DNA from: Onchocerca volvulus
Lineage: Eukaryota; Nematoda; Chromadorea; Rhabditida; Onchocercidae
NCBI GenBank assembly: GCA_000499405.2
Contig: HG738139.1
Location: 6,100,616-6,164,615 of the forward strand
Direction of reading: 5' to 3'
Length of the DNA stretch: 64,000 nucleotides
A program made the translations under genes and the position numbers. Below, one piece after another: positions 34,405 to 48,900 of this stretch. Numbering within the stretch: position 1 is the first letter of the stretch; every line of letters begins with the position of its first letter. A model generated the notes under the pieces. That model saw only the letters and a program-made list of their open reading frames with translations. It searched no databases and was not told the DNA's origin.

Positions 34405-35053
34405 ATTTATGTGTTCGGTCCTGAAAATGATTCAGACTGATGATTGAATGGTTTTTCAAGCACTGAGATTATATATTCATACATTTTTATATGATTCTGA
34501 AACCGATCGGTTATTGGAATCGAATTTGTGGAACATTTAAGCTGCGGAATCTATGACTTTTTGTGAAAGTACAGTCGACTTGTCCATCTATCACATACTC
34601 AATGAAGTGTTGATTACTAGAAGTGCCATACATAATGAAAAATAAATATGTGAGATTATTGACACAGACAAATTTTTTATCTCTAAACTTGTTAATTGGA
34701 TGCCGCGATGTTGCGGTACAGTACTATTTCATTAAGAGCAATTCCGTAGATATCTTTCCAATTCTACAAAAAAACAATAATTTCAAACAGTAATTAAAAC
34801 AATAATTTACAAGTTAAAACAAATTGAACAGTAAAGAGCAAATTAAACAGCAATTAAAACAACAAAAAACAGTAATTAAAACAATTCAAAACAATAATGT
34901 GATTAAAACAATAATACAGTATTAAATGTAACTAGCCACCGAGTAATGAAATAGACTCCTGTTGATTGCAAATTTTTTATCTCTAAGCTTGTGAATGGAA
35001 TTGTTCGTTGTTCTTTCTATTGAATACAATTATTTTACTTGCAGATCATTTCC
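34405..35053. other. Divergent intergenic region, VKOR / small membrane protein
   Basis: Contains an A-rich degenerate array of AATTAAAACAA-like words (34763-34930) and a direct repeat pair 300 nt apart. It ends at the acceptor ACTTGCAG, just upstream of the ATG at 35054. Confidence 0.5.
34669..35000. repeat. Direct repeat pair exactly 300 nt apart
   Basis: CAAATTTTTTATCTCTAA followed by RCTTG and TGRATTGGA-like bases starts at 34669 and again at 34969, with a few substitutions over about 32 nt. The degenerate AATTAAAACAA array lies between them. Confidence 0.6.
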
Positions 35054-35820
35054 ATGGGTTGGTCACTTCTCTTTCAACGTATTACTGCAACCACTGGTAT
35101 TTTTGTGGTCTTTGGCGGTATTGCTTTGGGTAAGTTTTCGTTGACCGAGTAATTGGCTGAGCAAATAAAAGTATCCTAACTCATTTTAAAATCATAATAT
35201 TATTGACTATATCTTTGCACCATTTTTGTTTCGATAGAACTTGGTTTGAATCAAATTATTCAGAAATCTCTGTAGAATGAATGTTCCCGAATTTAGGTAT
35301 CGCATAATCTGGTTTAATGATGGATGACAGTAATACTTAGTTGCAATTGTCGTAACTTTCGTTTTTCAAATCGAAATTCACTTTTTACAATTGAATCTAG
35401 CGCTTCGTTTTCTTCTAAATCAATTTAACAAAAGAGATTTGAGATATAAGTGTAAATTAAGCCTTCCTTCCTAATTTCTGTTCTTGGGCAGTGGAAATGG
35501 ATCGGATCTTTAAAACTTACAAAACATTATAGCTGAATATTGCTTAACAATTATAACGGAAAATAATTTACTAATAATCTTAACTTCAGATGACGTAATC
35601 AGTCAGAAGAAAAATTATTAGAAATTGAAATTCTATGTCAGTCATACCATTAGCAAATTAAAGTTGCTGAATTTAAATGCTGAATCTCTTACTAGGAGCA
35701 TATAAGCTGCGCCAGTCAAGTGATTCGTTACGTGGATCTGGAGTTTATTGGAGGAATCAGGAAATGGAAGATTTTGTTCATTGTAAGGAGGAAAATTTGA
35801 AGCGAACAACCAAGTCTTAA
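35054..35820 (+). CDS. Small single-pass membrane protein, unknown function
   Basis: Two exons, 35054-35129 and 35696-35820, join to 201 nt (66 residues). Residues 1-8 are short with one basic residue nearby. Residues 9-26 (RITATTGIFVVFGGIALG) make one hydrophobic, glycine-containing membrane span ending exactly at the intron. The remaining 40 residues are polar and charged (YKLRQSSDSLRGSG, EEENLKR-like). The start lies nine bases after a strong acceptor (ACTTGCAG), consistent with trans-splicing. Size and layout resemble small mitochondrial inner-membrane or assembly proteins, but I see no diagnostic motif. Confidence 0.6.
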
Positions 35821-38755
35821 TTATATAAGCATTAATTCTTGCTCTTTGATATCTTTTTCTTTTTTTTTTTTAAATTATGCATAGCAAATAAACGATATTT
35901 CTTCATTCAGAAAAAAGCTTATCTTCAGTACAATTACTACTTTATGGAAGCACTGCCTTTGTCTATTCAGGAATGAAAATGAGAGGGAGGGGAAGGGAAT
36001 TAAGTGCAAGAACGAAGTCATATTTATCATCAATTAGACAGAAAACTGATGTAGCTTGTGTGATCCATTTCTTCTAGTACATTAGAAATAACTGTATATT
36101 CCCGACGAATGTAAGCTGCAGTGTTGTATGAAATTTATAAACTTTTTGCAGAATATCGAAAAGTGCAATAAATCAAATTTATATTGGAGTTGAGTGAAAA
36201 TGATGTCATTTCAGTTTTGTTGTAAGTAAACTAATAAGTGATAAATGATCTAAAAATTTTTGTAATGACAATATAAGGATGGTAAAACTAAACAGTATCG
36301 AAACATAATACAAAACTGATACTGGAAGCATCGCATTGAGGGAATATTGCATGTTGGCTTGGTAAACTCGAATTGGACATGATCAATTGGTATTGAAGTG
36401 ATTAGCTGCATTACCATACTGCAAAAATTTTAGTAATGTTATAGTTCCTATTGCACGGATGTTGGAAAAATTTTAACGAGAGTTATAATGAACAAGTTCG
36501 CTTAATGTATAACTCTTGGAAGTTAACGAATTTCAACTGCTGTGGATGTAGACCTGTTTATTTCTGAATTCTTCATACTGCCGCGAACTTGGTGCACTCA
36601 TTTACATGCTCACAAAATGTGTTGCTTTGCCTTGTCTCCCATTTCCTAATGCGTAATTTGACATAAAATTCTCATTTCACAAAGAACTATTTCTGCTTTA
36701 CAAGAACGAATTATTTGAGCGAGCATGATCACCGCTTATTTTATGAATTCTGGTCATGTGCTAAAGATCTTGTTTGATAACTGTAAACAAAGCAGGGTTG
36801 TAAATGATTCAGAGATTGAAGTGGCCTTACAATGCTTAATGTTTATGCTTGCATTGAGACACGTTAAACATACATATCGATACATGCATATATAGGCGAC
36901 CATTATTAATTATCACTGATAAAAGCTCCTTCCAATAATAGTTGTGCCGCTCATCAAAGCCGTAATCGCTTCAAATTTTGCTCTTTCCTTCTTCAGCAAT
37001 CAATCAACAATTTGTTTTTGCAAGACTTACACCCAGTTATTGTTTTGGTTTGTTTTTTTTTAAAAAGTCATACTTTTATTGAAAATTGAAAATTGATGGC
37101 GATTAGTTTTGTTTCATGCTTACATGAAATATCTAACTGGTGAAGTTGGGTTCTGCTAATTTTTGAGTATTGAGTTTATAACAACACGTCTGCATTGGCA
37201 TTTAAGGTAAACTGGATAAAAATAGATAATTGCAGAACTCATCGAGAAGTTCAGATTTTTAATTAATCATCTGTACAAAATAGTGTGTCATTTTACTAAA
37301 TGGAATTTCTTGAATTTCAATTTCGAAATAATCTTCAAATTTTCCTCATCTACATCTAGAATATCGATCGGTATTGTAGCAATTAAAAGTTCCGATGAAA
37401 CTAGGATAGGAAGTGTGAAAAAATCTGAAGCAGGACAGTTTTTTATAAGCTTGATGTTCGTTTTTGTATTTTCTTCTTTTCATCAAGCAGAAATAGAACT
37501 TTCTTAATGTGAATTACTTTCTTAGCATCAATTTATCAACTATTTATACAATTTATTATCAATTTATCATTTATGAAGTATGCGAGATCTATTAATAGCT
37601 AAATTTATTCTAAGATTTATATGATAACTGCAATAACACTTCATCGAGATGAAAGTTCACATCAGAAACTATGCATTTAAGATGATATTCGTTTGAAATA
37701 ATTACTTAGAAATCAGTGTAAATCCAACTGAAACAAAATAGATGCAATATAAAATTTTTTTTAAAGCATCACAGAAGATATATCTTAGCGTTTCAATTAT
37801 CGAAATATATTGTTGATAATAATCTGTTCATATTTTTTATTGTTGTTGAAAGCGTATTTTTTATTTATGTGAGAGAAAAGCATTATCAAAAATATTTCAT
37901 TTTTCCCGGAGAGAATCAGAAATTTGCTTTCATTTATTTAAAGCAAAAGATTTATGATAATGCATTTTTCTAAATATTTAATTCTTTTCTCAAAAATTTT
38001 AAATTTTTGAAAGAGAGAGAAGATTATGTTCTTGAATTTTTGCTTTTATTTATTCTAAAAATATCCTTGTTCATTTACAGAAACGGTGAACGTCAACGAT
38101 AATGCGGATAAGAAGATAAAAGATTGAAAAACTATGATAATCTCGACTTTTCTTAAAGACAACGGTAATAATTGGTATCTTATGATATCGAAGAAATTTT
38201 CACTACCATATTTACAAATTAATGATACATTATTTTCATTATCAGTAATACAATGATGTGAAAAAAAGTTAATGCCGATAGCACTAGTGAAAGAGTATAT
38301 CATAAAAGTAATCAGTCTGTCTAAAACGAACTCTGATGGAATGACGTTTTGAAGAATAACCAAGAAAAATCAATTTATGATCAATATTCCAAAATTATTC
38401 CTGTTAATTTCAAAAATTAAACAGTTTAAATAATCTGTAATTGCCTCTTAATGCTGACTTAAAGGATGCACTGAAATAATTAGGGCTAAATGCGAAAATT
38501 ATGACTATTTTTCAAATTAAACTTATCACTTTTATCAGAAAAGAATTAATGCTAGTGAGAATAAAGAAAATATCATGCTGGATACAATCTAAGCAACATA
38601 TTCTTATATAATCATTCCTGTTGAAATGATATCAAAATTTAAAATTGCCAGAACTAAATGACTGCTGATCGATGGCATCACAAACCTGCTGCAAAAATGC
38701 AAGCAATGTTTAATTCCAGTTATTTGCAGTTGTTGATCAACGAAGTTTGACAAAT
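35821..38755. other. Intergenic region, no gene recognised
   Basis: AT-rich sequence with scattered short ORFs. One stretch near 37361-37438 (SRISIGIVAIKSSDETRIG) follows an acceptor-like sequence but has no good donor. Confidence 0.4.
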
Positions 38756-41700
38756 ATGGAAAAAATCACTGATCATGAACGATCATATTTTGATACGATG
38801 CCAAATCAACTGAAATCCTCAGCTTCAGCTCAAACGAAGAGAAATTGGGGAATGAGTTATGTTGTGACTGAATGAAATGTTGTTTTAAAAAGTGTGAAAA
38901 ATGATTATCAGAGCATGCAAAATCACATTTCTTACCGTTCCAGCCCTCCAGCCACTATTAGAAGCACTTCTTTGTGACATTATCAAAATGATAACCGGAA
39001 AAGGCTTAGATAAGAAGAAAATGATTGATAAACAATTCGGAAATATTACTGATTTTATTTATAAGTGATTTTTGATTATTTCTTAGTCATGATTAATTAC
39101 TGATAAGCAGTTATGACTGCAGTAATGATGCTTTGTTATATTGTTACACGAAGAGAAAATTATCAAATTAAAAAAAATTATTCACGGAATTTGCCTCATG
39201 ATTTCTAGAAAAAAAAAAAAAAAAAAATCAAATCTGAAAATGCACGCCATGCTAAGCAATTTATAAAACTGTTAATATTAAAATTCTGGTGATTTGATAG
39301 ATTTTGCAGAACTCTGAAGGCTTTTGATGCAACAATAACTCAGACAGAATCTATGATTCAAAAATCGGCTAAATCTCAAACTGATATGCCAATTCAGAAA
39401 ACTTCGGCAGCAGATATTCAGGTTATCTTAGCTTCGAACGAAAGTTAAAAATTCAGTATATTAATTGAAAGATCATTTTTAAAACCATTAATTAAAAAAA
39501 CAAAAGCAAAATGGAAATGAAATTTATTAACAATTGTGAATTCTGGTTTCGGACAACATTCTCTTTCCATTATAAATAAATTTGAGTACATGTTTTTAAT
39601 TAAAGTGGCAACTATAACATTTAACGCTTTTTGCCAACGAGAAATTTATTTGTTCTTGTAGCATAAAAATCCGTTTCTCGAGATTCGACGAATATCGAAA
39701 GCATTTTCTGAATTCTGCTATTCGCACAATTCATTATGCTTATTCCCTTCAAAGCTCTCATCTTCTTTGTAAAACTTTTAAGTCACAATTGCACTGCAAG
39801 TTTAAACAGTTCATAGGTCAAATATGCTGATAACACTATGAGTTTCATCCGCTGCCTTATGCTTCATTCTGAATTGAAATGAAAAAATCGTTGAATTTGT
39901 TTTCTGTTTGATAATACTTTTTTAGTCCAATCGAGAGACAATAGAGTGATTATTCAAATGATATGTAATACAAACACATTATTTGAGAATGTATTCCAAT
40001 ATCAAATAATACAAAAATTGTAATTCATTCGTCAGTCAATTCAATAAATCACAATCAATCTAACCTTTGATTCTGTCTGTCACATTTGGAAAGAAATGGA
40101 AAATCCAGAATAAATACTTCGTTAGAAGAATTGCTCAATGTGTTTATCACTAATTAAAAATATATATTTCAACTTGACACATCTACTGGTTGAAAGTTTT
40201 TGGCATCTTTGCAATATAAAATAGCAATAAAAAATGTGAAACTGAAATAAATATAAGATATTGGATAAATAGCAGTAAAAACGTGCTGATTTATTAATAT
40301 AAACATTATTCACAACAATTGCATAAGTTGAAGGAAAAGCTTTAGATATATTTCTTCGCAAATAATATACTTCGTGGTGAAGTGGAGATAATTAATTAAT
40401 TAATTAATTGATAGATCATGATATTATCTCCATCAATTAATTATCTCTCGCTCTCTCGAAATGTAGAGGTGTTCCATAAAGGTATTCGACAAGTCTTTGG
40501 AAGAATAAATAACGCTTGTCCGATTCTTATAACTTTGATAATATTCTTTCCAGACTTTTAGCTGAGTAAATAAATTTAATTTAAAGTTGAACAAAGTTTC
40601 AGAAAATCTTACGCTTCAACTCTACAATGGATAGCTTATCATTCTTAACAGATGGTACTCATCCTACTTGGATCATCAGACGTCATCATCCAGTTCAGAA
40701 CAACAATACGACGATTAATTCTGGTAGGATTTTCCAAATCGATTTTCAGAAAAATATGTATATACTAGCTGGACCGGATACGCTCCGCGTGGCCCATTCA
40801 GCTAGTCTATATAAATAGAAATATCAATGTTCAAATATCTTAAACCTCCGAAAGTTCTTAAACACTCGCCTTATCTATATTAATTCGAAATCTTAGATAT
40901 CGGAAAGTCCTTACCTATTGCTTTGAAATTTTGACAGAACATTGCATTCGAATACGCTATGTTTTTATACACGCATTGCTGTAGCTCAGTCTGGTTGAGT
41001 GGAAAAAAAGAAAAGAGAAAGAGCATGTTTCTAGTGTTTGGGAGTAAAGCTGATACTTTGTAATTTGATTTGTAGTTTGGTTGGATTGGAGGTTGATTCT
41101 TGCTATTATGATTCGACTGGGACAGCAATAGATGTGAGGAGATCTTTTATATCTTTTATGACAGAGATGAATCCTGCTAAGAAAGGTTTTATTGATTGAT
41201 GAAGATTGATTCTTTGTAACAAGCAATTATCAGAGAATATCCAGGCAAACTAATACTGGATTATTCTTTCCTTTGTCGTTGACAGAAAAGAATATTGTTC
41301 AAATGAATTGTGGGATTGCTGCTATTGTTGCGTCGCTTTGAACTGTCGAATTGGAACCCTTGGAATTCCGAGCTGTTGCTCTTGCTGCGTCGATCTTTGT
41401 CATTTATCTGTGAACTGGAGCGTTTTGGTGGCAAACAAGTTTGTCGCCACGTTTGAAACTATATCGCGCCACTTCACTTTTAGTATTTCTTGATCAGCGT
41501 CAAACATGACTCCGTGTTCACCAGTCATGCGATAACAGTCGTTTGCATTCTGGTAAAACCCAGCTGATGATTATAGTTTGAGCCCGCATGTTCTTATCGG
41601 CACTAGACTGAAGTATATTTATATTGCACGGTTCTGAAATTTAATGGAGAAACGAAAGGAATGTTGCGCAATTGGAAAAAAAAAAAATTAAACTGCCCCA

Positions 41701-42821
41701 ACTTGAAGAACCACCAGAGCTGTTAAAAACTTTGCTTGCCGGATATTTCGCCGAATCAAAGCATTTCTTAAAAAATCAAGAAATACATCTCGTACTTCAA
41801 AATAATATCGTTCGACGTAGAAATCGGTTGTGACAAAAAAATATGATACATAGGCCTTGCGGTACACTGAATCCAAATTCACCATGCATGGAAAATGGAG
41901 TATAGACTAGTTTCAAATAGGTTCAGAAGTTAAAAGCTAATCTTTGATCCATGAAAGTATTTTGTTTCAAATTGTGAAAATAATGAAGGTCTCTTTAACT
42001 TTTTTGTCAGATATGGCGGTCTATAACCTCAATATCATGAAATTAATTTTCAAATACTTATGGGAACTTCTCTATTCATCATATCGAAAAATTTTCATAA
42101 AATCTTAGAGAAAAATTTCCACTTCATCCAAATAAGTTCATGAGCATATTTAGCATGAATATCCATTTAGAACCAAAAGTTGAAACATCGAAGCCAGTAA
42201 AGATTGAAAATTGGATAACAGCAAATGCTAAACGTGTGGAAGCGAATCGAAAATTATCTCAACAACAAATTCCTCATAAATCACCCACGATATCTGCTGC
42301 TTTCAGTGAAGTTTTCTCTAAATAGCAAACTTTCCTACAAAATACCTTCATTTGCATAAGTATTTTTAAAAAAAATTCATCGGTTTTTCGCTAGTTTGTA
42401 AAGTTTTACGTATTTTTTGCTCAAAAATAGGAAATCAATGATAATATGTCTGTAGTCATAGATTATTCTATGGTACTTGCTGAATAATCGAGCTAGAAAA
42501 TATAAAAATGTTTGATAAGAAGAAAAAGTAGTGTTATAGTGCAGGCAATTGATAATTCGTCTGCTCTCATGCAATATTAATCGAGTATAGAGGAGTGTTT
42601 TGCATCTGATGATTCGAATAATTTCTCAACTTTTATTACGATTATTTTTTTATGAAAATAACTTTTATTTCTATTTAACAAAGATCATAGCATTATTGCA
42701 AGAGAAAGTGCTAAACATTTGAAATTAGCCTTACATATCAAATTTTAAATCGATGAATGGAAATCATTTACAAGAAAAGGCTATTCCTGCCATTGGTTAA
42801 CAAACAGTTCGTTTGAGTTTT

Positions 42822-42853
<32 letters not shown>

Positions 42854-42870
42854 CCAGGGAAAAAAATTAA

Positions 42871-42910
<40 letters not shown>

Positions 42911-45900
42911 TTTCCAGAGGAAACAATTCAAGAATTTGAGCGAATAATTGGAGGAATGCTGCAGCAACGTATTCAAAATGCAAATTCCCATAATGAAAAT
43001 GGAGCCAAAGTGATGATCAAACATGGAACTTTGCCAAGTGGTACTTTCAAAATTCTGTTTACAGGACGTTTCCAAATTCAGGATTGATTCTATAAAATGA
43101 CTAATCATAAATTTAGATGAGGAAATTTTAAAAAGATGAAAAAAGAGAAACATAGATGAACAAAAATGTACTAGCGAAACGGAAGAGACAATCATATAGT
43201 CAGCTCAAAAATTGAAGACATGATGGATTGTGCAAGGGTGTGATATAAATGATAAGTAAAGAGTGCAAGCCATCATCGACGGTACCTTTTTAGAAACTTT
43301 TTCGAAAGTCATTCACAATCAATAAGTAAACACCAAACTATTCATTACTTTTTTTTGCTCTTTGAAATGTCTTGCTGAACATCGCTATCTTTTATAAAGC
43401 TATTCCTATCTATCCATACCATAGACAATTCACTGATTCAACGTATTTCATACGTTTGCTACTTTTCTTCATATGTTTCACCTTTTTTCAAAAAATTAAA
43501 TTTGTACTTAATTTTAAAAGATTACAAATTACTTTTTATTCTACTCTTTAAGTTTCTGTTTGCTTGAGATTACTTTTATTTCAAAGTTTACTTCAGTTCA
43601 TCAAAATTAAAATTAAATTTAATTCAATTGAGAATAATCTTTAAAAAAGATTAATAATAATAGAAGTTTCAATCCATTTCATTTGACAATGTCTTTATCA
43701 TTTTAATGTTGTCTCCAGTGAAGAATGATACATTAGTCTGGTGCTTATAGAGCCTGTTATTATAGGATCAAAAGGGCATTATGTGTAGATGAATAATTAT
43801 GATTGGCCAACGAGAATTCAGGTACTAGAAAGCAAGATAAAGATATAAATAGTCTCGAGATTTTGGGAGTTCAAGTAAGAGTTAAAGTTGAAAATGCACC
43901 AGGCGAATTTATCATACTGCTTCTAATGCTATTCTTTTGAATATATTTATAGTTGTATCTTCATTATTATTAATATATTAAAAGCTCCTAATAGGTTAAT
44001 TTTAAAATGGATGGGTTTGAGTAAGTGTAAAATCAAAAAATCATCGAATTGGAATGGATAATTTTAAACTCTTTGCGATATACAAGCTTTAATTTGCCAA
44101 AAGACAAAAATTACTTAAAATCATTGAAATATGAAACAATTTTTTCAGAATTGTTCTCAATTAGATTTAAATGAAACAATTAAGTGGAATTTCTTGCTCA
44201 AAGCTATTCTTGATGCTCTCTAATACTTTTTTGATTGCAATATATCAAACAGATATTTTAAGACAAAATATTCGAAAAGTCCATGTTAGCGGCCAAAGAG
44301 CAGCAAAGACAGTCGGAAACGAGAAGGATTCTAGGATATTCGGAACATCAAGGCAGGTCACTTGAACTAGAAACTTCTAAACCGACACATATAAAGCTGG
44401 ATCAATGCGATAGCCAAATTCAGGAAGAATCGGCTACTAATGAACAAAACCTAAACAGTCCTCGTAAGTATTTCACTCTAAGTTTCGCGCAGAAATAGAT
44501 TTATATCATTTCTGAAAATTAAAAAAAATGAAAGTTGCAGGCCTTATTGTGCTGTTATACTAAGCGTAATATACAGCATGACCTATAACAAGGAAATATT
44601 TCATTCGCTAAATTTGCATAATTTCATAATATCAGATTGTGAGTATTGGTAGGAACAAACAAAAAGATCGAAGTTCAACTCTTTCTATACAGATTATTTA
44701 TGTTTTAGCTAACTCAATCCGATAAGAAATTCTAAAAATGAGAGATAGTGAAATATTTTTTCAAACTATATGCGCTCAATATTACAGTATTCTTCCAATT
44801 TCAACTCAATTGATTGATTGGAAGTGATCGGAACTTTCTTTCACTTTTTTATCTCGATGCTAGAATTTACACATAATTCATAAGTAAAGTTTGATGAAAT
44901 ATTGGTTTGTGCTAAAAGACTTGGAGCTTCATAGTTATTCTTCATAATCATTTAATGAATAAGACAAAGCTGAAAAATTTAGACTTTAAGCTATGAACAA
45001 GTAAATGCAACAAAAGCATGCAATCATGCATGATTGCAGAGTAATGCTATTGGAATGGGCAAAGTTTCCCATTTCATTCACTTCCTTTCCATTCACTCAA
45101 ATACTATTCCCATAAGTCATAATTATCGTTTTTCGAGAAATACTATTTCTTTGATAATACATCATCAAAATCATAATTATATAGTACATTGTAATTAAGA
45201 TAATTGCCAAATATTATGATTTCAGGAATTAGTAAAAAGATGCCAGACGATGAGCTTCGGCAAACTTCTTGCCAAACAGCAATTGTTCTTAACGTTGTTG
45301 AGGGAAGGCCTGCTTCAATTTCTCCGTCCAGCATCACCCAAACAATTTCTCTTAAAACCGGTAATAATCTACTCGAATGGTTGAAATTACTTTTTTTCTT
45401 TTTTTTTTTTTTTTTTTTGAAAAAAGTTAATTTTTCTTCTCAATCCTTCAAACAACTATACTTTTCAAATACTATGAATTACTTTTTCTTTCGCGAATTT
45501 CTACCCAATTTTTTCCAAATATGAAAAAGAGCTGAATGAAAGGGAGCTGAATAGTCCAGGGAAATATTGCTTTCTCTTCCTCAAATTCCATTCCAAATCT
45601 ATAAATTGAAAAGACAATGCAAGTACATTGGGAAAGATAGTACTGATTCGAAATTTCGATGAAAGTCTTCACTTCATCAAAATTATCGAACATTTAAAAA
45701 TTTTTTCTAATGTCAAGCAATTCTCCAATTTTCATTATCTATTATGTTCTTGAATCTTTCAACTTTTTAATAGTTGTGTCATTTGAAGAATGACTGATAA
45801 AATTGACAAAAAGAATATTTTTTGAATATTCGTTACATGCAGTCAGGTTTTTCTGGTTAAAACGAATTCAGTGGATTTAGTGGGATAATTACAATCGGAT

Positions 45901-48900
45901 CAAAGTAAAATTTGTCAAGACTGAATGTATGAACTTTTTGGAAAGATTAAGATTAAGATTCCGTGGACTTCGTTCGTCAAAATGTCCAAATATTACGCAA
46001 ATTAACAGTAATAATTAATATCGAGTTTGAGTTACTGGAAGAAAAGCAAGGTGGAATGCCTGTAAGAAAATGGGAATATATTGGTTAACCATTAATTAAA
46101 ACTAATTCTTTAACGCTGGTTTATTGCCAACAATAATTTTATAATTACCACTTGAACTATTTCACTTTTTTGAATTGAATCAAAATAACCAATAAATAGT
46201 AATCAATAGTTTGCAAAAGTCATTGAGAATTCAGATAATAGTGAATTGCGGATTCCCGGGATTCGATCATAATTTTTCTTACAAATTAAATCACTTTATT
46301 GGGGCAAAAGTGCGAATAGTAGAGTAACCTAAGTTTTATAACATATCGCATTTTTGCGGATTCCAAAGTGATTTTATAATATTTTAACTCTCTTCGAGGA
46401 AAAAAAGAATTAGAAACAGCAATCTACATAGACTAGGCAATAATTCATGACAGATTTGTGTATGCAGCCAAAAACATCCGAAGAATTTCACCAAATTTTC
46501 ATCAAAATTTCCCGTCGATTCTTCTTCCATGCTTCTATCACTCATTATGCCTTGCTTTGATAATATATTTGCAATTATCAGTAAACGACCGGTTAAAAGC
46601 AGTCATATTGATGACTGATAATATTGATACTGTTTATAGCCTATGTTAATGCAGTGAAGTAATTGATAACCATGCTGACTGGTTATGTCTTCAATAAAGC
46701 GTCTAATGTGATTATTCTAACATTTTAAGTATTTTTATTTGAATTTCTTAACTTCGTATCTTCAGTCATGAAAAGATTTTCGATTTAAAAGTATTTTCCA
46801 AAATGACATTTCATTTTTTCAGCAACTATGAACAGAAAAAATATCGATGAGAAGGCTATTTCAAAATCAATAGACTTGAAAAGTAGAAAAGCTGCAGAAT
46901 TTGACTTGTCAAAGAATACATTCCGTAAGCTCTTTGTTTCGATTTAATTTTCAAAGTTATTATATATACTAAACGGAATGAGAGGCATCTTGAAATCGAA
47001 AACTACAAATCTTCTTTAAATCAGTTGGAGAATTTTTTAGACAACGCATGGGCAAGTTATCAGCATCCCATAGAGTAGCAATTTGTGACAACACTTGAGA
47101 GTACTTCAAAGTCACCTTAAAACAGATCCGTATCAGAAGTTTTCTGCAACGGGAGTTCTTCGGTACTGCAGTTGAAAACCTTATGATACAGGATCTGTTT
47201 TTTTTCTTTTTTTTTTTTTTTTATGATATAGGATAGATTGAAAACCGTGGTACTGAAGAACCCCCGTTGCAGAAAACTTACGATATAGGTAAATAATACA
47301 GTTGCAGCCTAATTTGATGGCAGTAGGTTTAGCATTTCAATATTTTCTTATCCTGTTGATTGAAGTAAACTTAGCATTAAACGCATAAATCAATCAGAAA
47401 CTTTGAAGAAGTGATTTATTACAATTGTGACTACATTTATCAATAAAGTCATAGTGTCGTTGATTTTATTAGAGCAATTTTCATGATTTTATTAGAACAA
47501 TTATCATGATATGAGCATTTGAACAAATGATTTAGCTTACTTTACAGAAACCTAAAAAAGAATAGGAAATGATAGAATAATGTTGACAATGAAATTTGTT
47601 TTGTTTAGAATATTTTGCTATCAATAATAAAGACGACATTAAGAAACGACAAATATATAATACTAAATTCAATGAAAATATACCAATCGCAGACCCATCG
47701 ACGACTATATTTTCGTACCGTATGTTTTCAAGTAGCATATCTTTTCCTTCTTGAATTTTCATTTCCTTGCAGAATTTTCAGCAGCTGATAGAAATATGAT
47801 TACTGTAACGAATGAATGAGAAAATGAAGAGGATATGAGCTGTTCTTGCTTTTGAATATAAAGATAATATAAATCTTATCGAAATATTATAACTGTCCAG
47901 AACTGATGTAATCGTAATTTTACGAATTATTAGCTGGGCATGCGAAATGACCGGCTCCCGGTAAATGCAAAAAGTAAGCGTGATTAATAAATTCTGTCCG
48001 CTCATGAAGACGTGGTGTAGGGCGTAGTCGAAAAAATTCAGTCCGCTCATTTACCTGACATAGGTAGAATGTAACGTTATTTCAAAATTTCAAAGAGTCG
48101 GTGAAGAACTTGCAAAGTTATGTGAAGTAACAAGGAACATTCACATTTCTATTTATGTAGATTGACAAAAAACACATTTTTATTAACATAGATAATGACA
48201 GTAAAATCATTCACAATGATTCTCAGGATCTCAGGATCTTTCTTCATCTTTTCAAAACTCAGCTTATTCTTTTTTTGCCGTCAAAAAAATGAAAATCATA
48301 TAAGGAATAGTAAACTCTGATTATAAAACAAATCCAGATTTAATGGATCATTCAAGACGTTAGCGAATGCATGTCTATATCACACTAAGGAGCTAGAAGA
48401 TTAACGGCAAATAAATTTCTCCTACTTCATTGTTTATAAATGAATGAATGAAATTTAACTAAACAATTAATTAAGTGATGTAATTTTCTTATAAATGAAT
48501 TTAAATATAAATTAACTTAAGGTGACAGGCAAATTGGTCAAACAGAGACTAGAAGCGAAGACAATTCTTCAAAAGCATCTATTATCATCAGAACTGAAAA
48601 AAACAACTTGGTAAACAGTATCCCACCAAAATTCCGTTTAGAACGAGCTATGCCTACGGGAATCACCGGTAAATACTGATAACTTTATTTCTTTTTGACT
48701 CGGATTCCTTCTATATCACTGATGTTCCTTTTATATTTCATCGCATTTTTAAACTCCATAACACTCGCAGTTAAGCTCAAAATACTAACAAATAAAATTG
48801 TCTGACTTATGATTCCAGGAAAATGGAGTTCATTCCATTTAGAATAACTCTGCTACTGACATTAAAATGGATTCAACAATCAACTGATATTCTGTTCAGT

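Noticed and set aside
40978..41010. tRNA-like D-arm/box A sequence (TAGCTCAGTCTGGTTGAG)
   Set aside because: No acceptor stem, anticodon arm or TTC box B follows at the right distance.
46450..46545. Minus-strand short ORF MSDRSMEEESTGNFDENL in an intron of the long gene
   Set aside because: Too short, followed by hydrophobic run-on sequence and a stop; no splice partners found.
47700..48055. Minus-strand coding-like segments, including HLPGAGHF and EGKDMLLENIRYENIV
   Set aside because: The phases of the two segments do not join without a stop, and the first has an internal direct repeat (ATGAGCGGAC) that may be chance.
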